Shown: piece after piece, positions 7,765-14,151 of the stretch
Layout of the letters: each line of letters begins with the position of its first letter
How positions within the stretch are numbered: the stretch's first letter is position 1
Origin: an uncultured Acetatifactor sp.
GTDB lineage: Bacteria > Bacillota > Clostridia > Lachnospirales > Lachnospiraceae
Assembly: GCA_910578185.1 (NCBI GenBank)
Contig: CAJTPN010000005.1
Coordinates: 185,085 to 202,041, forward strand
DNA length: 16,957 nucleotides
Direction: 5' to 3'
Notes under the pieces: generated by a model
Database searches by the model: none
Seen by the model: the letters and a program-made list of their open reading frames with translations, nothing else
What the model was told of the DNA's origin: nothing
Made by a program: the position numbers and the translations under genes

Positions 7765-8271
7765 TCAGGCTTCCGCTTCCATCCTTTGTTTCAGCATCTT
7801 AAGTCCCCGATACAATTTGGTTTTTACCGTGCTCAGATTCATCCCCGTAACGGCCGCAATTTCCTTCAATGAAAATTCTTCGTAGTACCGCAGCTTAATC
7901 ACCGTCTGTACATCCCGGGGCAAAGCATTGATCTGTTCATACAGATCGTCGTAAAGCTCATACTTCTTCTCATAGTACGGAGTCAAGTCAATGATCTGCT
8001 CATCCGGCAATAATTCCTCCCTCCTCTTTTTCAGGAAGGCCATACTCTCATTGACGAGAATACGGTAAAACCAGGTCTTGACCGCCTCCTTGTTCTTCAG
8101 GCTCTGATAATTCTCCAGTGCCTTGCAAATGGCGTTTTGAACAATATCCAGCGCATCTTCCTTGTTGCGCACATAGCTGAATGCCAATCTGTAAAATTTG
8201 TTTTGCGTCTCCGTCAAATATGTCATCAGCTCAACATAACATTCCGGTGGACTAATGTGATTGCCTCTCAT
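7765..8271 (-). CDS. ECF-type RNA polymerase sigma factor (SigV-like)
   Basis: A 168-aa sigma factor. Region 2 is at about 20-80 (KFYRLAFSYVRNKEDALDIVQ, then VKTWFYRILVNESM) and region 4 at about 115-162 (ALPRDVQTVIKLRYYEEFSLKEIA, then STVKTKLYRGLKMLK). The frame continues upstream to 8580, but MRGNHISPPE at 8271 has AGGAGG 7 nt upstream and gives normal ECF length; the longer N-terminus looks non-coding. The gene is followed by an RsiV-like anti-sigma gene, the standard arrangement in which the membrane partner holds the sigma factor until a cell-envelope signal arrives. Autoregulation is usual in this family and a TGAAAC element lies upstream. Confidence 0.93.
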   Translation of the reverse strand: MRGNHISPPECYVELMTYLTETQNKFYRLAFSYVRNKEDALDIVQNAICKALENYQSLKNKEAVKTWFYRILVNESMAFLKKRREELLPDEQIIDLTPYYEKKYELYDDLYEQINALPRDVQTVIKLRYYEEFSLKEIAAVTGMNLSTVKTKLYRGLKMLKQRMEAEA

Positions 8272-8314
8272 ATTGAAACCTCCTCGTCTTATAGATAAAT
8301 AATAAAGCTGATAA

Positions 8315-8320
8315 GTTTCA
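8315..8320 (-). promoter_or_regulatory. Possible ECF -35 element upstream of the sigma gene
   Basis: On the minus strand TGAAAC (8320-8315), within TTGAAACTT, lies 44 bp upstream of the sigma gene start and matches the -35 of envelope-stress ECF promoters. I see no clear CGTC-type -10 at the expected 16-bp distance, so support for autoregulation is partial. Confidence 0.3.
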
Positions 8321-8351
8321 ATAAATAAAAATAATGTTGATTTCTTCCGCA

Positions 8352-8395
8352 GGGAAGCTTTTTTGATTGACAATCTTCCCCATTGCGAGTACCAT
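8352..8395 (+). promoter_or_regulatory. Promoter with overlapping dyads, reading toward the 112-aa gene
   Basis: A perfect -35 TTGACA (8367-8372), 17-bp spacer and TACCAT (8390-8395). The -35 lies inside an 11-bp dyad GATTGACAATC (8365-8375), itself nested in GGGAAG (8352-8357)/CTTCCC (8375-8380). Such a dyad over a -35 suggests repressor control. It is the only good promoter in the 371-bp gap between the divergent sigma gene and the 112-aa gene, and would give a leader of about 240 nt that contains a GCCTT/AAGGC hairpin near 8487-8501. Confidence 0.5.
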
Positions 8396-8589
8396 TTATT
8401 TATGAAAGTTTTCAAATCCCGCCGAACAATTTCATAAAGCCAAGATTGCAGGAATACACTTTGCAGCATCTGTACGATCCCCCGGCCTTTATACAAGGCG
8501 GCGTGATGGGCCAAATGATTGTTTATCAAGAAAACTTCCCTATTCCCGGCAGCACCGCGCAATGTGGCCGACAACGCCATAGCAGCCCG

Positions 8590-8629
8590 CCGGAAATAGA
8601 ATTTTGATCCGCAAAAGCGATTCTACTGC
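8590..8629 (+). promoter_or_regulatory. Inverted repeat just before the ribosome site of the 112-aa gene
   Basis: TAGAAT (8597-8602) pairs with ATTCTA (8620-8625), with an inner CGC-AAAA-GCG hairpin (8610-8619) and outer CCGG copies on both sides. The fold ends next to GGGAGG (8631-8636), so it could act at the mRNA level on translation, or be a DNA operator. The inverted repeat is seen; its role is inferred. Confidence 0.45.
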
Positions 8630-8642
8630 CGGGAGGAAACAA

Positions 8643-8981
8643 ATGAAGCTCAATACATCAAAGATAACCATCTCAAACTTATGGGATGTAATTCAGGAAC
8701 ATGAGGGGAAAAGCTTCCTGACAAAGAAAGGACTTCCCTTTACCTATGTCATCAAAGGCGGCGAGCTGTTCACCGACAGAAGAGAACGCTCCATCACCAG
8801 AAGCACTTTCGAGAAAGCCTATGCCAAACTGATCAAAGATCAGGAAGGCGAAAATGCCCCCAGAGTTATTATCGGCCCCAAGACGCTGAATGTATATGGC
8901 GCCCCCTACGTATGGGCTGTTTTTACCGGTATCGGTTTAATAGACGAACCACAGTATATTCAGCAGGAAATGGAACTTTAA
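8643..8981 (+). CDS. Small hypothetical protein (112 aa)
   Basis: A 112-aa soluble protein with no signal peptide or membrane segment. GGGAGG at 8631-8636 precedes ATG 8643 by 6 nt, so MKLNTSKITI is preferred over the frame's first start at 8604, which has no ribosome site. Charged and aromatic residues are spread evenly (helix-like 10-22, strand-like KGLPFTYVIKGGELF at 29-43, helix-like ITRSTFEKAYAKLI at 51-64, then GPKTLNVYGAPYVWAVF at 79-94). It looks like a compact alpha/beta protein, perhaps nucleic-acid-binding given K/R-rich SFLTKKG and DRRERS. I do not recognise a family. It has its own promoter and a hairpin leader, and is not clearly tied to the polyamine operon downstream. Confidence 0.75.
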   Translation: MKLNTSKITISNLWDVIQEHEGKSFLTKKGLPFTYVIKGGELFTDRRERSITRSTFEKAYAKLIKDQEGENAPRVIIGPKTLNVYGAPYVWAVFTGIGLIDEPQYIQQEMEL

Positions 8982-9022
8982 CCGGCCGATGCCGCCACTC
9001 AAAGCTCACTGACAGTTTAAAA

Positions 9023-9050
9023 CGCAGGAATCCGGTATCTGGTACCTGCG
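9023..9050. repeat. Inverted repeat upstream of the polyamine promoter
   Basis: CGCAGG (9023-9028) pairs with CCTGCG (9045-9050), with an inner GGTA/TACC pairing that competes with it. No T-run follows, so it is not a standard terminator for the 112-aa gene. It ends 28 bp before the -35 at 9079 and might be an operator for the polyamine operon. Confidence 0.4.
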
Positions 9051-9078
9051 ATAACGGATGCGGGGCATAAAATTATAA

Positions 9079-9108
9079 TTGACGAATCCCTCCGTTTTAT
9101 GTTACAAT
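9079..9108 (+). promoter_or_regulatory. Strong sigma-A promoter of the polyamine operon leader
   Basis: TTGACG (9079-9084), an 18-bp spacer and TACAAT (9103-9108). Both hexamers match 5/6. Transcription would begin near 9115, about 385 nt before speD. I found no comparable promoter between the terminator at 9415-9449 and the speD start, so speD is probably transcribed from here by readthrough. Confidence 0.75.
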
Positions 9109-9114
9109 AAATTA

Positions 9115-9449
9115 TCCTTTTATAGGACAAAATACAGTGAAATGTGTGGAAAACAGATATCCGGAGTCTTCCATGCAAATATTTTGGCAACCGTGTTGCC
9201 TTATTGATTGAGTTAAAAGCTCAAATTTTATAAGTTGGTTACTATAAACCGGTGCTGACGCACATCTAACTTGTGAAACGGTCAATAAGAGTAGTAAAAG
9301 TAAAATATTTGCTATATAGACTCTAAAAACCAAATATCTGTTGTTTTCATACTTTCGGCATGTAATGTATTTCCCGACCCTAAACGCCGGAGACGAAAAT
9401 AATAGAGAGTTTTCAAGGCAAGTGAAGATAAGCGTCACTTGCCTTTTTT
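9115..9449 (+). ncRNA. Structured RNA leader upstream of speD (candidate riboswitch/attenuator or sRNA)
   Basis: Between a strong promoter and an intrinsic terminator lies about 300 nt with no plausible gene but many pairings. P1: 9143-9151 with 9169-9177 (9 bp, two G-U). P2: GGCAA 9186-9190 with TTGCC 9196-9200. P3: TTGAG 9208-9212 with CTCAA 9220-9224. P4: 9230-9238 with 9266-9274 (9 bp), enclosing GTGC-TGAC-GCAC (9252-9263). P5: 9343-9348 with 9395-9400 plus 9353-9359 with 9386-9392 (13 bp in two parts). P6: 9318-9324 with 9406-9412, enclosing P5. TTGCCTT at 9196-9202 is perfectly complementary to the terminator's 5' arm AAGGCAA (9415-9421), so P2 and an antiterminator are mutually exclusive. 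It does not match SAM-I, tmRNA, SRP or RNase P signatures I know. The pairings are seen; regulation is inferred. Confidence 0.6.
9415..9449 (+). terminator. Intrinsic terminator 50 nt before speD
   Basis: AAGGCAAGTGA (9415-9425), a 9-nt loop and TCACTTGCCTT (9435-9445), a perfect 11-bp stem followed by TTTT to 9449. The T-run is on the plus strand only, so it acts on transcripts heading into speD. Its place inside the operon's leader is typical of transcription attenuation. Confidence 0.9.
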
Positions 9450-9499
9450 GTATGATCCGATAAAATACTTACGGTCACTTAACCGGAACAGGAGCTTTC

Positions 9500-10258
9500 A
9501 TGAGTGAAAAATTTAAATTATACGGCTTTAATAATTTGACCAAGTCCTTGAGCTTTAATATTTATGATGTCTGTTACGCCAAAAGCCAGCGGGAGCAGAA
9601 AGATTATATCGCATATATTGACCGGCAGTATAACTCAGAACGTCTTACAAAGCTTCTGGTAAACGTGACGGATATGATCGGCGCTACCGTGCTGAACATA
9701 TCCAGCCAGGACTATGAACCTCAGGGAAGCTCCGTCACCATACTGATCTCCGACGAAAATAAAGTCCCCATTGGCGATACCACAGTGGCACACCTGGACA
9801 AAAGCCATATCACGGTGCATACCTATCCGGAGTACCACCCGGAAACCTGCCTTGCAACCTTTCGGGTGGATATTGATGTTGCCACCTGCGGAGAAATCAC
9901 ACCTTTATCCACCCTGGATTTTCTGATCGGCTCCTTTGACTCCGACATCATTACCATGGATTACCGCGTTCGGGGTTTCACCAGAGATGTGAGCGGTCAA
10001 AAGCTGTTCATGGATCACCGAATCACCTCCATCCAGGAATACATCGCCTCAGACACGCTGCGCCGCTACGACGCATTGGACATAAACGTATACGAGGCCA
10101 ATATATTCCACACCAAAATGTTAATCAAGGAAATTGACCTGCAAAATTACCTGTTTAACAGCGACGTCTATGAGCTGCCGCCCAAGACCCGGCTGGAGAT
10201 CATGGACAACCTGCGCCGTGAAATGATAGAAATCTTCAGCGGCAGAAATATCTATTAA
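9500..10258 (+). CDS. speD: S-adenosylmethionine decarboxylase proenzyme, E. coli type
   Basis: A 252-aa pyruvoyl enzyme that decarboxylates AdoMet to make the aminopropyl donor for spermidine synthesis. It closely follows E. coli SpeD: FKLYGFNNLTKSLSF at the N-terminus, DYEPQGSSVTILIS (71-84), the self-cleavage site at K101/S102 (HLDKSHITVHTYPE; Ser102 becomes the pyruvoyl group), a STCG-like ATCGEITPL segment, and DYRVRGFTRD. Length fits the about 264-aa class 1a enzymes, not the about 125-aa Bacillus type. AGGAG (9490-9494) precedes ATG 9500 by 5 nt. It is the first gene of the polyamine operon, directly behind the terminator-ended leader, so it is probably the main point of control. Confidence 0.97.
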   Translation: MSEKFKLYGFNNLTKSLSFNIYDVCYAKSQREQKDYIAYIDRQYNSERLTKLLVNVTDMIGATVLNISSQDYEPQGSSVTILISDENKVPIGDTTVAHLDKSHITVHTYPEYHPETCLATFRVDIDVATCGEITPLSTLDFLIGSFDSDIITMDYRVRGFTRDVSGQKLFMDHRITSIQEYIASDTLRRYDALDINVYEANIFHTKMLIKEIDLQNYLFNSDVYELPPKTRLEIMDNLRREMIEIFSGRNIY

Positions 10259-10330
10259 TTTTCCATAGGGCGTTTGCCCGTGAGCCACAAGCTGCACTGC
10301 AGCCCAAGTGTAAGAAGGGACAAGTTTAAA

Positions 10331-11791
10331 ATGGGGCGTTTTAATCAAGCAAGAGCGCCAATCTATGAGGCGCTGGAAGAATTCCGCAAAAATCGAATTG
10401 TACCCTTTGATGTTCCAGGCCACAAGCGGGGCAGAGGAAATCCTGAGCTGGTGGAACTGTTGGGACAGCAATGTGTCGGCATCGACGTAAACTCCATGAA
10501 GCCTTTGGACAACCTCTGTCACCCGGTTTCCGTTATCCGCGAAGCGGAAGAAATGGCTGCGGAAGCTTTCGGCGCGGCATATGCCTTTCTCATGGTCGGG
10601 GGCACCACATCCTCCGTTCAAAGCATGATCCTGAGCGTGTGCAAAAAAGGCGACAAGATCATTTTACCCAGGAATGTTCACAGAAGCGTCATCAACGCAC
10701 TGGTGCTCTGCGGCGCAATTCCCATTTATGTAAATCCTGACATGGACGTCAGATTGGGTATCGCCCTGGGTATGAAGCTTTCCCAATTAGAGCGAACCAT
10801 GCGTGAAAATCCGGATGCCGTAGCTGTCCTGGTCAATAACCCCACCTATTATGGGATCTGCTCCGACTTAAAAAGTATTGTAAAGCTGGCCCATGCCTAT
10901 GGGATGAAGGTATTGGCAGATGAAGCTCACGGAACACATTTCTATTTTGGGGCAGACATGCCCATATCCGCCATGAGCGCAGGCGCTGATATGGCCGCCG
11001 TCAGTATGCATAAATCCGGAGGCAGTCTGACCCAAAGTTCCTTTCTGTTGACAGGCCCTAAAGTAAGTCCGGGGCATGTGAGACAGATTATCAACCTGAC
11101 CCAGACTACCAGCGCATCCTATTTATTGTTGGCAAGTCTGGATATCTCCCGGCGAAATCTTGCCCTGCGCGGAAAGTCGGAATTTGAGAAAGTGGTAAAG
11201 CTTGCGGAGTACGCCAGAGAAGAAATCAACCGTATTGGCGGATATTACGCCTACCATTCGGAACTAATCAACGGCGACAGTATATTTGACTTTGACAAGA
11301 CCAAGCTTACGGTAAATACCTTGGGAATCGGACGGGCAGGGATTGAAGTTTACGATCTGCTCCGGGACGAATATGACATTCAAATGGAACTGGGCGACAT
11401 TGCAAATGTATTGGCATATATCTCCATCGGCGACAGAGAACGGGATATGGAGCGCTTAATCGGTGCCTTAGAGGAAATAAAGCGCAAATACAGTCAGGAT
11501 AATGGCGGAATGTTCACCCAAGAATACATTGAGCCCAAGGTTGCGGTCTCTCCCCAAAATGCTTTTTATGCAGAAAAAGAATCTCTGCCTCTCTCGGAGA
11601 CCAGGGGACGTATCTGCAGTGAATTCGTCATGTGTTATCCGCCCGGTATTCCTATCCTGGCACCGGGAGAAGAAATCACCGCCGAAATTCTGGAATATAT
11701 CCTTTATGCCAAAGAGAAAGGGTGCTCCATGACCGGGCCGGAAGATGCGGGAATCCAACGGCTAAATGTCTTAAAGGAAGAATGGATGTAA
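10331..11791 (+). CDS. speA: Arginine decarboxylase, fold-type I (Orn/Lys/Arg decarboxylase family)
   Basis: A 486-aa PLP-dependent decarboxylase; Bacillus-type SpeA in this operon context would make agmatine from arginine. Features: PFDVPGHKRG (25-34), MVGGTTSSVQSMI (88-100), PLP-binding D197 and H200 in ADEAHGTHF, and the Schiff-base lysine K228 in SMHKSGGS. The C-terminal domain (about 370-486) has the CYPPGIPILAPGE segment shared by the family. The frame also opens at a TTG (10274), but AGAAGGGA at 10313-10320 is 10 nt before ATG 10331 and MGRFNQARAP matches the family start. It follows speD by 72 bp with no terminator. Lysine or ornithine as substrate cannot be excluded from sequence; context favours arginine. 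Confidence 0.92.
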   Translation: MGRFNQARAPIYEALEEFRKNRIVPFDVPGHKRGRGNPELVELLGQQCVGIDVNSMKPLDNLCHPVSVIREAEEMAAEAFGAAYAFLMVGGTTSSVQSMILSVCKKGDKIILPRNVHRSVINALVLCGAIPIYVNPDMDVRLGIALGMKLSQLERTMRENPDAVAVLVNNPTYYGICSDLKSIVKLAHAYGMKVLADEAHGTHFYFGADMPISAMSAGADMAAVSMHKSGGSLTQSSFLLTGPKVSPGHVRQIINLTQTTSASYLLLASLDISRRNLALRGKSEFEKVVKLAEYAREEINRIGGYYAYHSELINGDSIFDFDKTKLTVNTLGIGRAGIEVYDLLRDEYDIQMELGDIANVLAYISIGDRERDMERLIGALEEIKRKYSQDNGGMFTQEYIEPKVAVSPQNAFYAEKESLPLSETRGRICSEFVMCYPPGIPILAPGEEITAEILEYILYAKEKGCSMTGPEDAGIQRLNVLKEEWM

Positions 11792-11807
11792 ATAAGGAGG
11801 TATCAAT

Positions 11808-12668
11808 ATGGAATTATGGTTTTCAGAACCACATACACCCAATGTAAGGCTTTCTATTCGGGTGGACAGACAACTTTACAGCGGCGAAAGCGATCTGCAG
11901 AAAATTGATGTGTTTGAATCACCGGAATTCGGACGCATTCTGGTACTTGACGGCTATGTAATGCTGACGGAAAAAGATGAATTTATTTACCACGAAATGA
12001 TTGTTCACGTTCCCATGGCGATACATCCCCAGGTGCAAAAGGTGTTGGTCATAGGTGCAGGAGATGGCGGTGCCATACGGGAATTGGCCAAATATCCAGA
12101 AATACAGCAGATAGACCTGGTGGAAATTGACGAGGAAGTGGTTAAGGTTAGCAAAGTCTACCTGCCCAAAGTATCCTGTGCCCTGGAGGATAAACGCCTT
12201 CAGATTTATTATGAGGACGGTCTGAAATTCGTAAGGCGCAAGGAAAACGAATACGACTTGATCATCGTGGATTCTACCGATCCCTTCGGACCGGGTGAAG
12301 GACTGTTTACGAAAGAATTTTACGGAAACTGTTACAAGGCTCTGCGGGAAGACGGCATTATGGTCAACCAGCACGAAAGTCCTTTTTATGAAGCGGATGC
12401 CACGGCATGTATGCGCGCTCACAAACGAATTGTGGAGAGCTTCCCCGTCAGCCGGGTGTATCAGGCCCACATTCCTACCTATCCCTCAGGACACTGGCTA
12501 TTCGGATTTGCCTCCAGAAAATATCATCCGGTTCATGATCTGGACGAAGAAAAGTGGCTGGAACGCGGAATCGAAACAAGATATTATACGCCAAGACTTC
12601 ATGTAGGTGCATTTTGCCTGCCCGGCTATGTGGAAAAACTGCTCAGAAAAGTAGAAATCCGGGAATAA
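11808..12668 (+). CDS. speE: Spermidine synthase / polyamine aminopropyltransferase
   Basis: A 286-aa enzyme that transfers the aminopropyl group of decarboxylated AdoMet to a diamine. It aligns well with Bacillus SpeE: N-terminal beta domain (LWFSEPHTPNVRLSIRV), GYVMLTEKDEFIYHEM (49-64), the nucleotide motif GAGDGG (83-88), VEID (105-108), YEDG (135-138), catalytic DSTDP (155-159), and IPTYPSGHW near the C-terminus. AAGGAGG (11794-11800) lies 7 nt before ATG 11808, and speA ends 16 bp upstream, so they are co-transcribed. The acceptor is normally putrescine. Since no agmatine-to-putrescine enzymes are seen here, agmatine as acceptor (giving aminopropylagmatine) is a real alternative, not decided by sequence. 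Confidence 0.95.
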   Translation: MELWFSEPHTPNVRLSIRVDRQLYSGESDLQKIDVFESPEFGRILVLDGYVMLTEKDEFIYHEMIVHVPMAIHPQVQKVLVIGAGDGGAIRELAKYPEIQQIDLVEIDEEVVKVSKVYLPKVSCALEDKRLQIYYEDGLKFVRRKENEYDLIIVDSTDPFGPGEGLFTKEFYGNCYKALREDGIMVNQHESPFYEADATACMRAHKRIVESFPVSRVYQAHIPTYPSGHWLFGFASRKYHPVHDLDEEKWLERGIETRYYTPRLHVGAFCLPGYVEKLLRKVEIRE

Positions 12669-12713
12669 CAGGTTAACACTGCAGACACACTGCGCGGTTT
12701 TAAAGGTTCACAG

Positions 12714-12742
12714 CAGGCGCTGAGGGAAGCGGAAATCGCCTG
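12714..12742. repeat. Inverted repeat just after speE
   Basis: CAGGCG (12714-12719) pairs with CGCCTG (12737-12742), with partly matching CAC/GTG outside. No T-run follows, so it is unlikely to end transcription completely. It lies in the 215-bp spacer before the dehydrogenase gene. Confidence 0.4.
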
Positions 12743-12783
12743 TCAGTGCCGTAAATGAGAGTTAAGGTAATTTCAGTTTGATT

Positions 12784-12866
12784 CGCGGCAAGCCGCGGGG
12801 TATTTGACCCTCGCGGCATTCGCCAAATGCCCGCACAAGCGCGGCGCCTGGCTCATTGCTCGCGGG
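12784..12866. repeat. GC-rich island of competing dyads between speE and the dehydrogenase gene
   Basis: CGCGG (12784-12788)/CCGCG (12793-12797) with loop CAAG; CCGCGGGG (12793-12800)/CCCTCGCGG (12808-12816) with loop TATTTGA, sharing an arm with the first; and CCCGC (12830-12834)/GCGGG (12862-12866). The stretch is much richer in GC than the flanking spacer and ends right before the AAGGAGAG ribosome site (12871-12878). It resembles a REP/MITE-like intergenic repeat, or a leader that tunes the last gene. Only one copy is in this window. Confidence 0.55.
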
Positions 12867-12883
12867 AATAAAGGAGAGTAACG

Positions 12884-14143
12884 ATGTCAAAAATATTAAT
12901 CATCGGCTGCGGCGGAGTGGCTTCTGTAGCAATTCAAAAATGTGCAAAAAAGACGGAGGTATTTTCGGAAATCTGCATTGCAAGCCGCACGGTATCAAAA
13001 TGTGACGCGCTGAAGGAAAAATTACAGGGTACCACAGACGCACTGATCAGCACCGCCGCGGTGGACGCGGACAATGTGGAAGCTTTGGTGGATTTGATCA
13101 AAAAAGAACAGCCAAAAGCCGTGTTAAATCTGGCTCTGCCCTATCAGGATCTGACCATTATGGACGCCTGCCTGACCTGCGGCGTGGACTACATTGACAC
13201 GGCAAATTATGAGGCTGAGGACACGGAAGATCCCACTTGGCGCGCCGTCTATGAAAAGCGCTGCAAAGAAGCGGGTTTTACCGCATATTTTGATTATTCC
13301 TGGCAGTGGGCCTATAAAGAGCGCTTTGAGAAAGCAGGCATCACCGCGCTGTTGGGCAGCGGCTTCGATCCCGGCGTCACCAGCGTTTTCTCAGCTTACG
13401 CTCTGAAACATTACTTTGATGAAATTCACTATATTGATATCTGCGACTGCAATGGCGGCGATCATGGCTATCCTTTCGCCACCAATTTCAATCCGGAAAT
13501 CAATCTGAGGGAAGTGTCCGCCAATGGCTCCTATTGGGAGAACGGTCACTGGGTGGAGACCAAGCCGATGGAGATCAAGCGGGAGTATGATTTTGCTCAG
13601 GTAGGGAAAAAAGATATGTATCTGCTCCACCACGAGGAGATCGAATCCCTGGCAAAGAACATTCCCGGCGTCAAGAGAATCCGATTCTTTATGACTTTCG
13701 GCCAAAGCTACCTGACACACATGAAATGTCTGGAAAATGTAGGAATGCTTCGGACGGATCCGGTACTGTTTGAAGGCCGTGAAATTGTTCCCATCCAATT
13801 TTTAAAGACACTTCTTCCCGACCCGGCATCTCTTGGCCCCCGTACTGTGGGCAAGACAAATATTGGCTGTATTTTTACCGGGATAAAGGATGGGAAGGAA
13901 AAATCTATTTATATTTATAATGTCTGTGACCACCAGGAATGCTACCGGGAACTTGGATCTCAGGCCATTTCCTACACCACCGGCGTTCCTGCCATGATCG
14001 GCGCCATGCTGGTGATGAACGGCACATGGAAAAAACCAGGTGTGTTCAATGTGGAAGAATTTGATCCGGATCCCTTTATGGAGGCGCTAAACGAATACGG
14101 CCTGCCCTGGATTGTGGATGAGCATCCGGTATTAATCGAATAA
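12884..14143 (+). CDS. Carboxyspermidine/carboxynorspermidine dehydrogenase (saccharopine dehydrogenase family)
   Basis: A 419-aa NAD(P)H-dependent enzyme that condenses aspartate semialdehyde with a diamine and reduces the imine, forming carboxyspermidine. The Rossmann motif GCGGVA is at 8-13 (ILIIGCGGVASVAIQ). Further family segments are NLALPYQDLTIMDACL (82-97), VDYIDTANYE, ALLGSGFDPGVTSVFSAYA and CDCNGGDHGYPFATNF. Length agrees with carboxynorspermidine synthases (about 400-420 aa) rather than lysine-pathway enzymes. AAGGAGAG precedes ATG 12884 by 5 nt. It normally needs NspC to decarboxylate its product, yet no nspC follows: the stop is 8 bp from a convergent gene. An agmatine-specific variant (making carboxyaminopropylagmatine) is also possible. 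Confidence 0.9.
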   Translation: MSKILIIGCGGVASVAIQKCAKKTEVFSEICIASRTVSKCDALKEKLQGTTDALISTAAVDADNVEALVDLIKKEQPKAVLNLALPYQDLTIMDACLTCGVDYIDTANYEAEDTEDPTWRAVYEKRCKEAGFTAYFDYSWQWAYKERFEKAGITALLGSGFDPGVTSVFSAYALKHYFDEIHYIDICDCNGGDHGYPFATNFNPEINLREVSANGSYWENGHWVETKPMEIKREYDFAQVGKKDMYLLHHEEIESLAKNIPGVKRIRFFMTFGQSYLTHMKCLENVGMLRTDPVLFEGREIVPIQFLKTLLPDPASLGPRTVGKTNIGCIFTGIKDGKEKSIYIYNVCDHQECYRELGSQAISYTTGVPAMIGAMLVMNGTWKKPGVFNVEEFDPDPFMEALNEYGLPWIVDEHPVLIE

Positions 14144-14151
14144 AAAGACCT

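Noticed and set aside
8272..8580. N-terminal extension of the ECF sigma factor (frame open to 8580)
   Set aside because: AGGAGG sits right before the ATG at 8271 and the shorter product has normal ECF length; the extension overlaps a plus-strand promoter and dyads.
9023..9050. Terminator for the 112-aa gene
   Set aside because: A hairpin is present but no T-run follows on either strand.
9112..9438. 108-aa minus-strand open frame over the speD leader
   Set aside because: No ribosome site, low-complexity Leu run, cysteine-rich random-looking sequence; the region is better explained as structured RNA between promoter and terminator on the plus strand.
9115..9449. Known RNA classes (SAM-I riboswitch, tmRNA, SRP RNA, RNase P RNA)
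   Set aside because: The conserved sequence blocks I know for these classes are not present; a covariance search is still needed for less familiar classes.
10274..10330. TTG start giving a 505-aa SpeA
   Set aside because: No ribosome site near the TTG; the ATG at 10331 has a purine-rich site 10 nt upstream and matches the family N-terminus.
12714..12742. Terminator after speE
   Set aside because: Weak 6-bp stem with a 17-nt loop and no T-run; the dehydrogenase gene is probably still in the same transcript.
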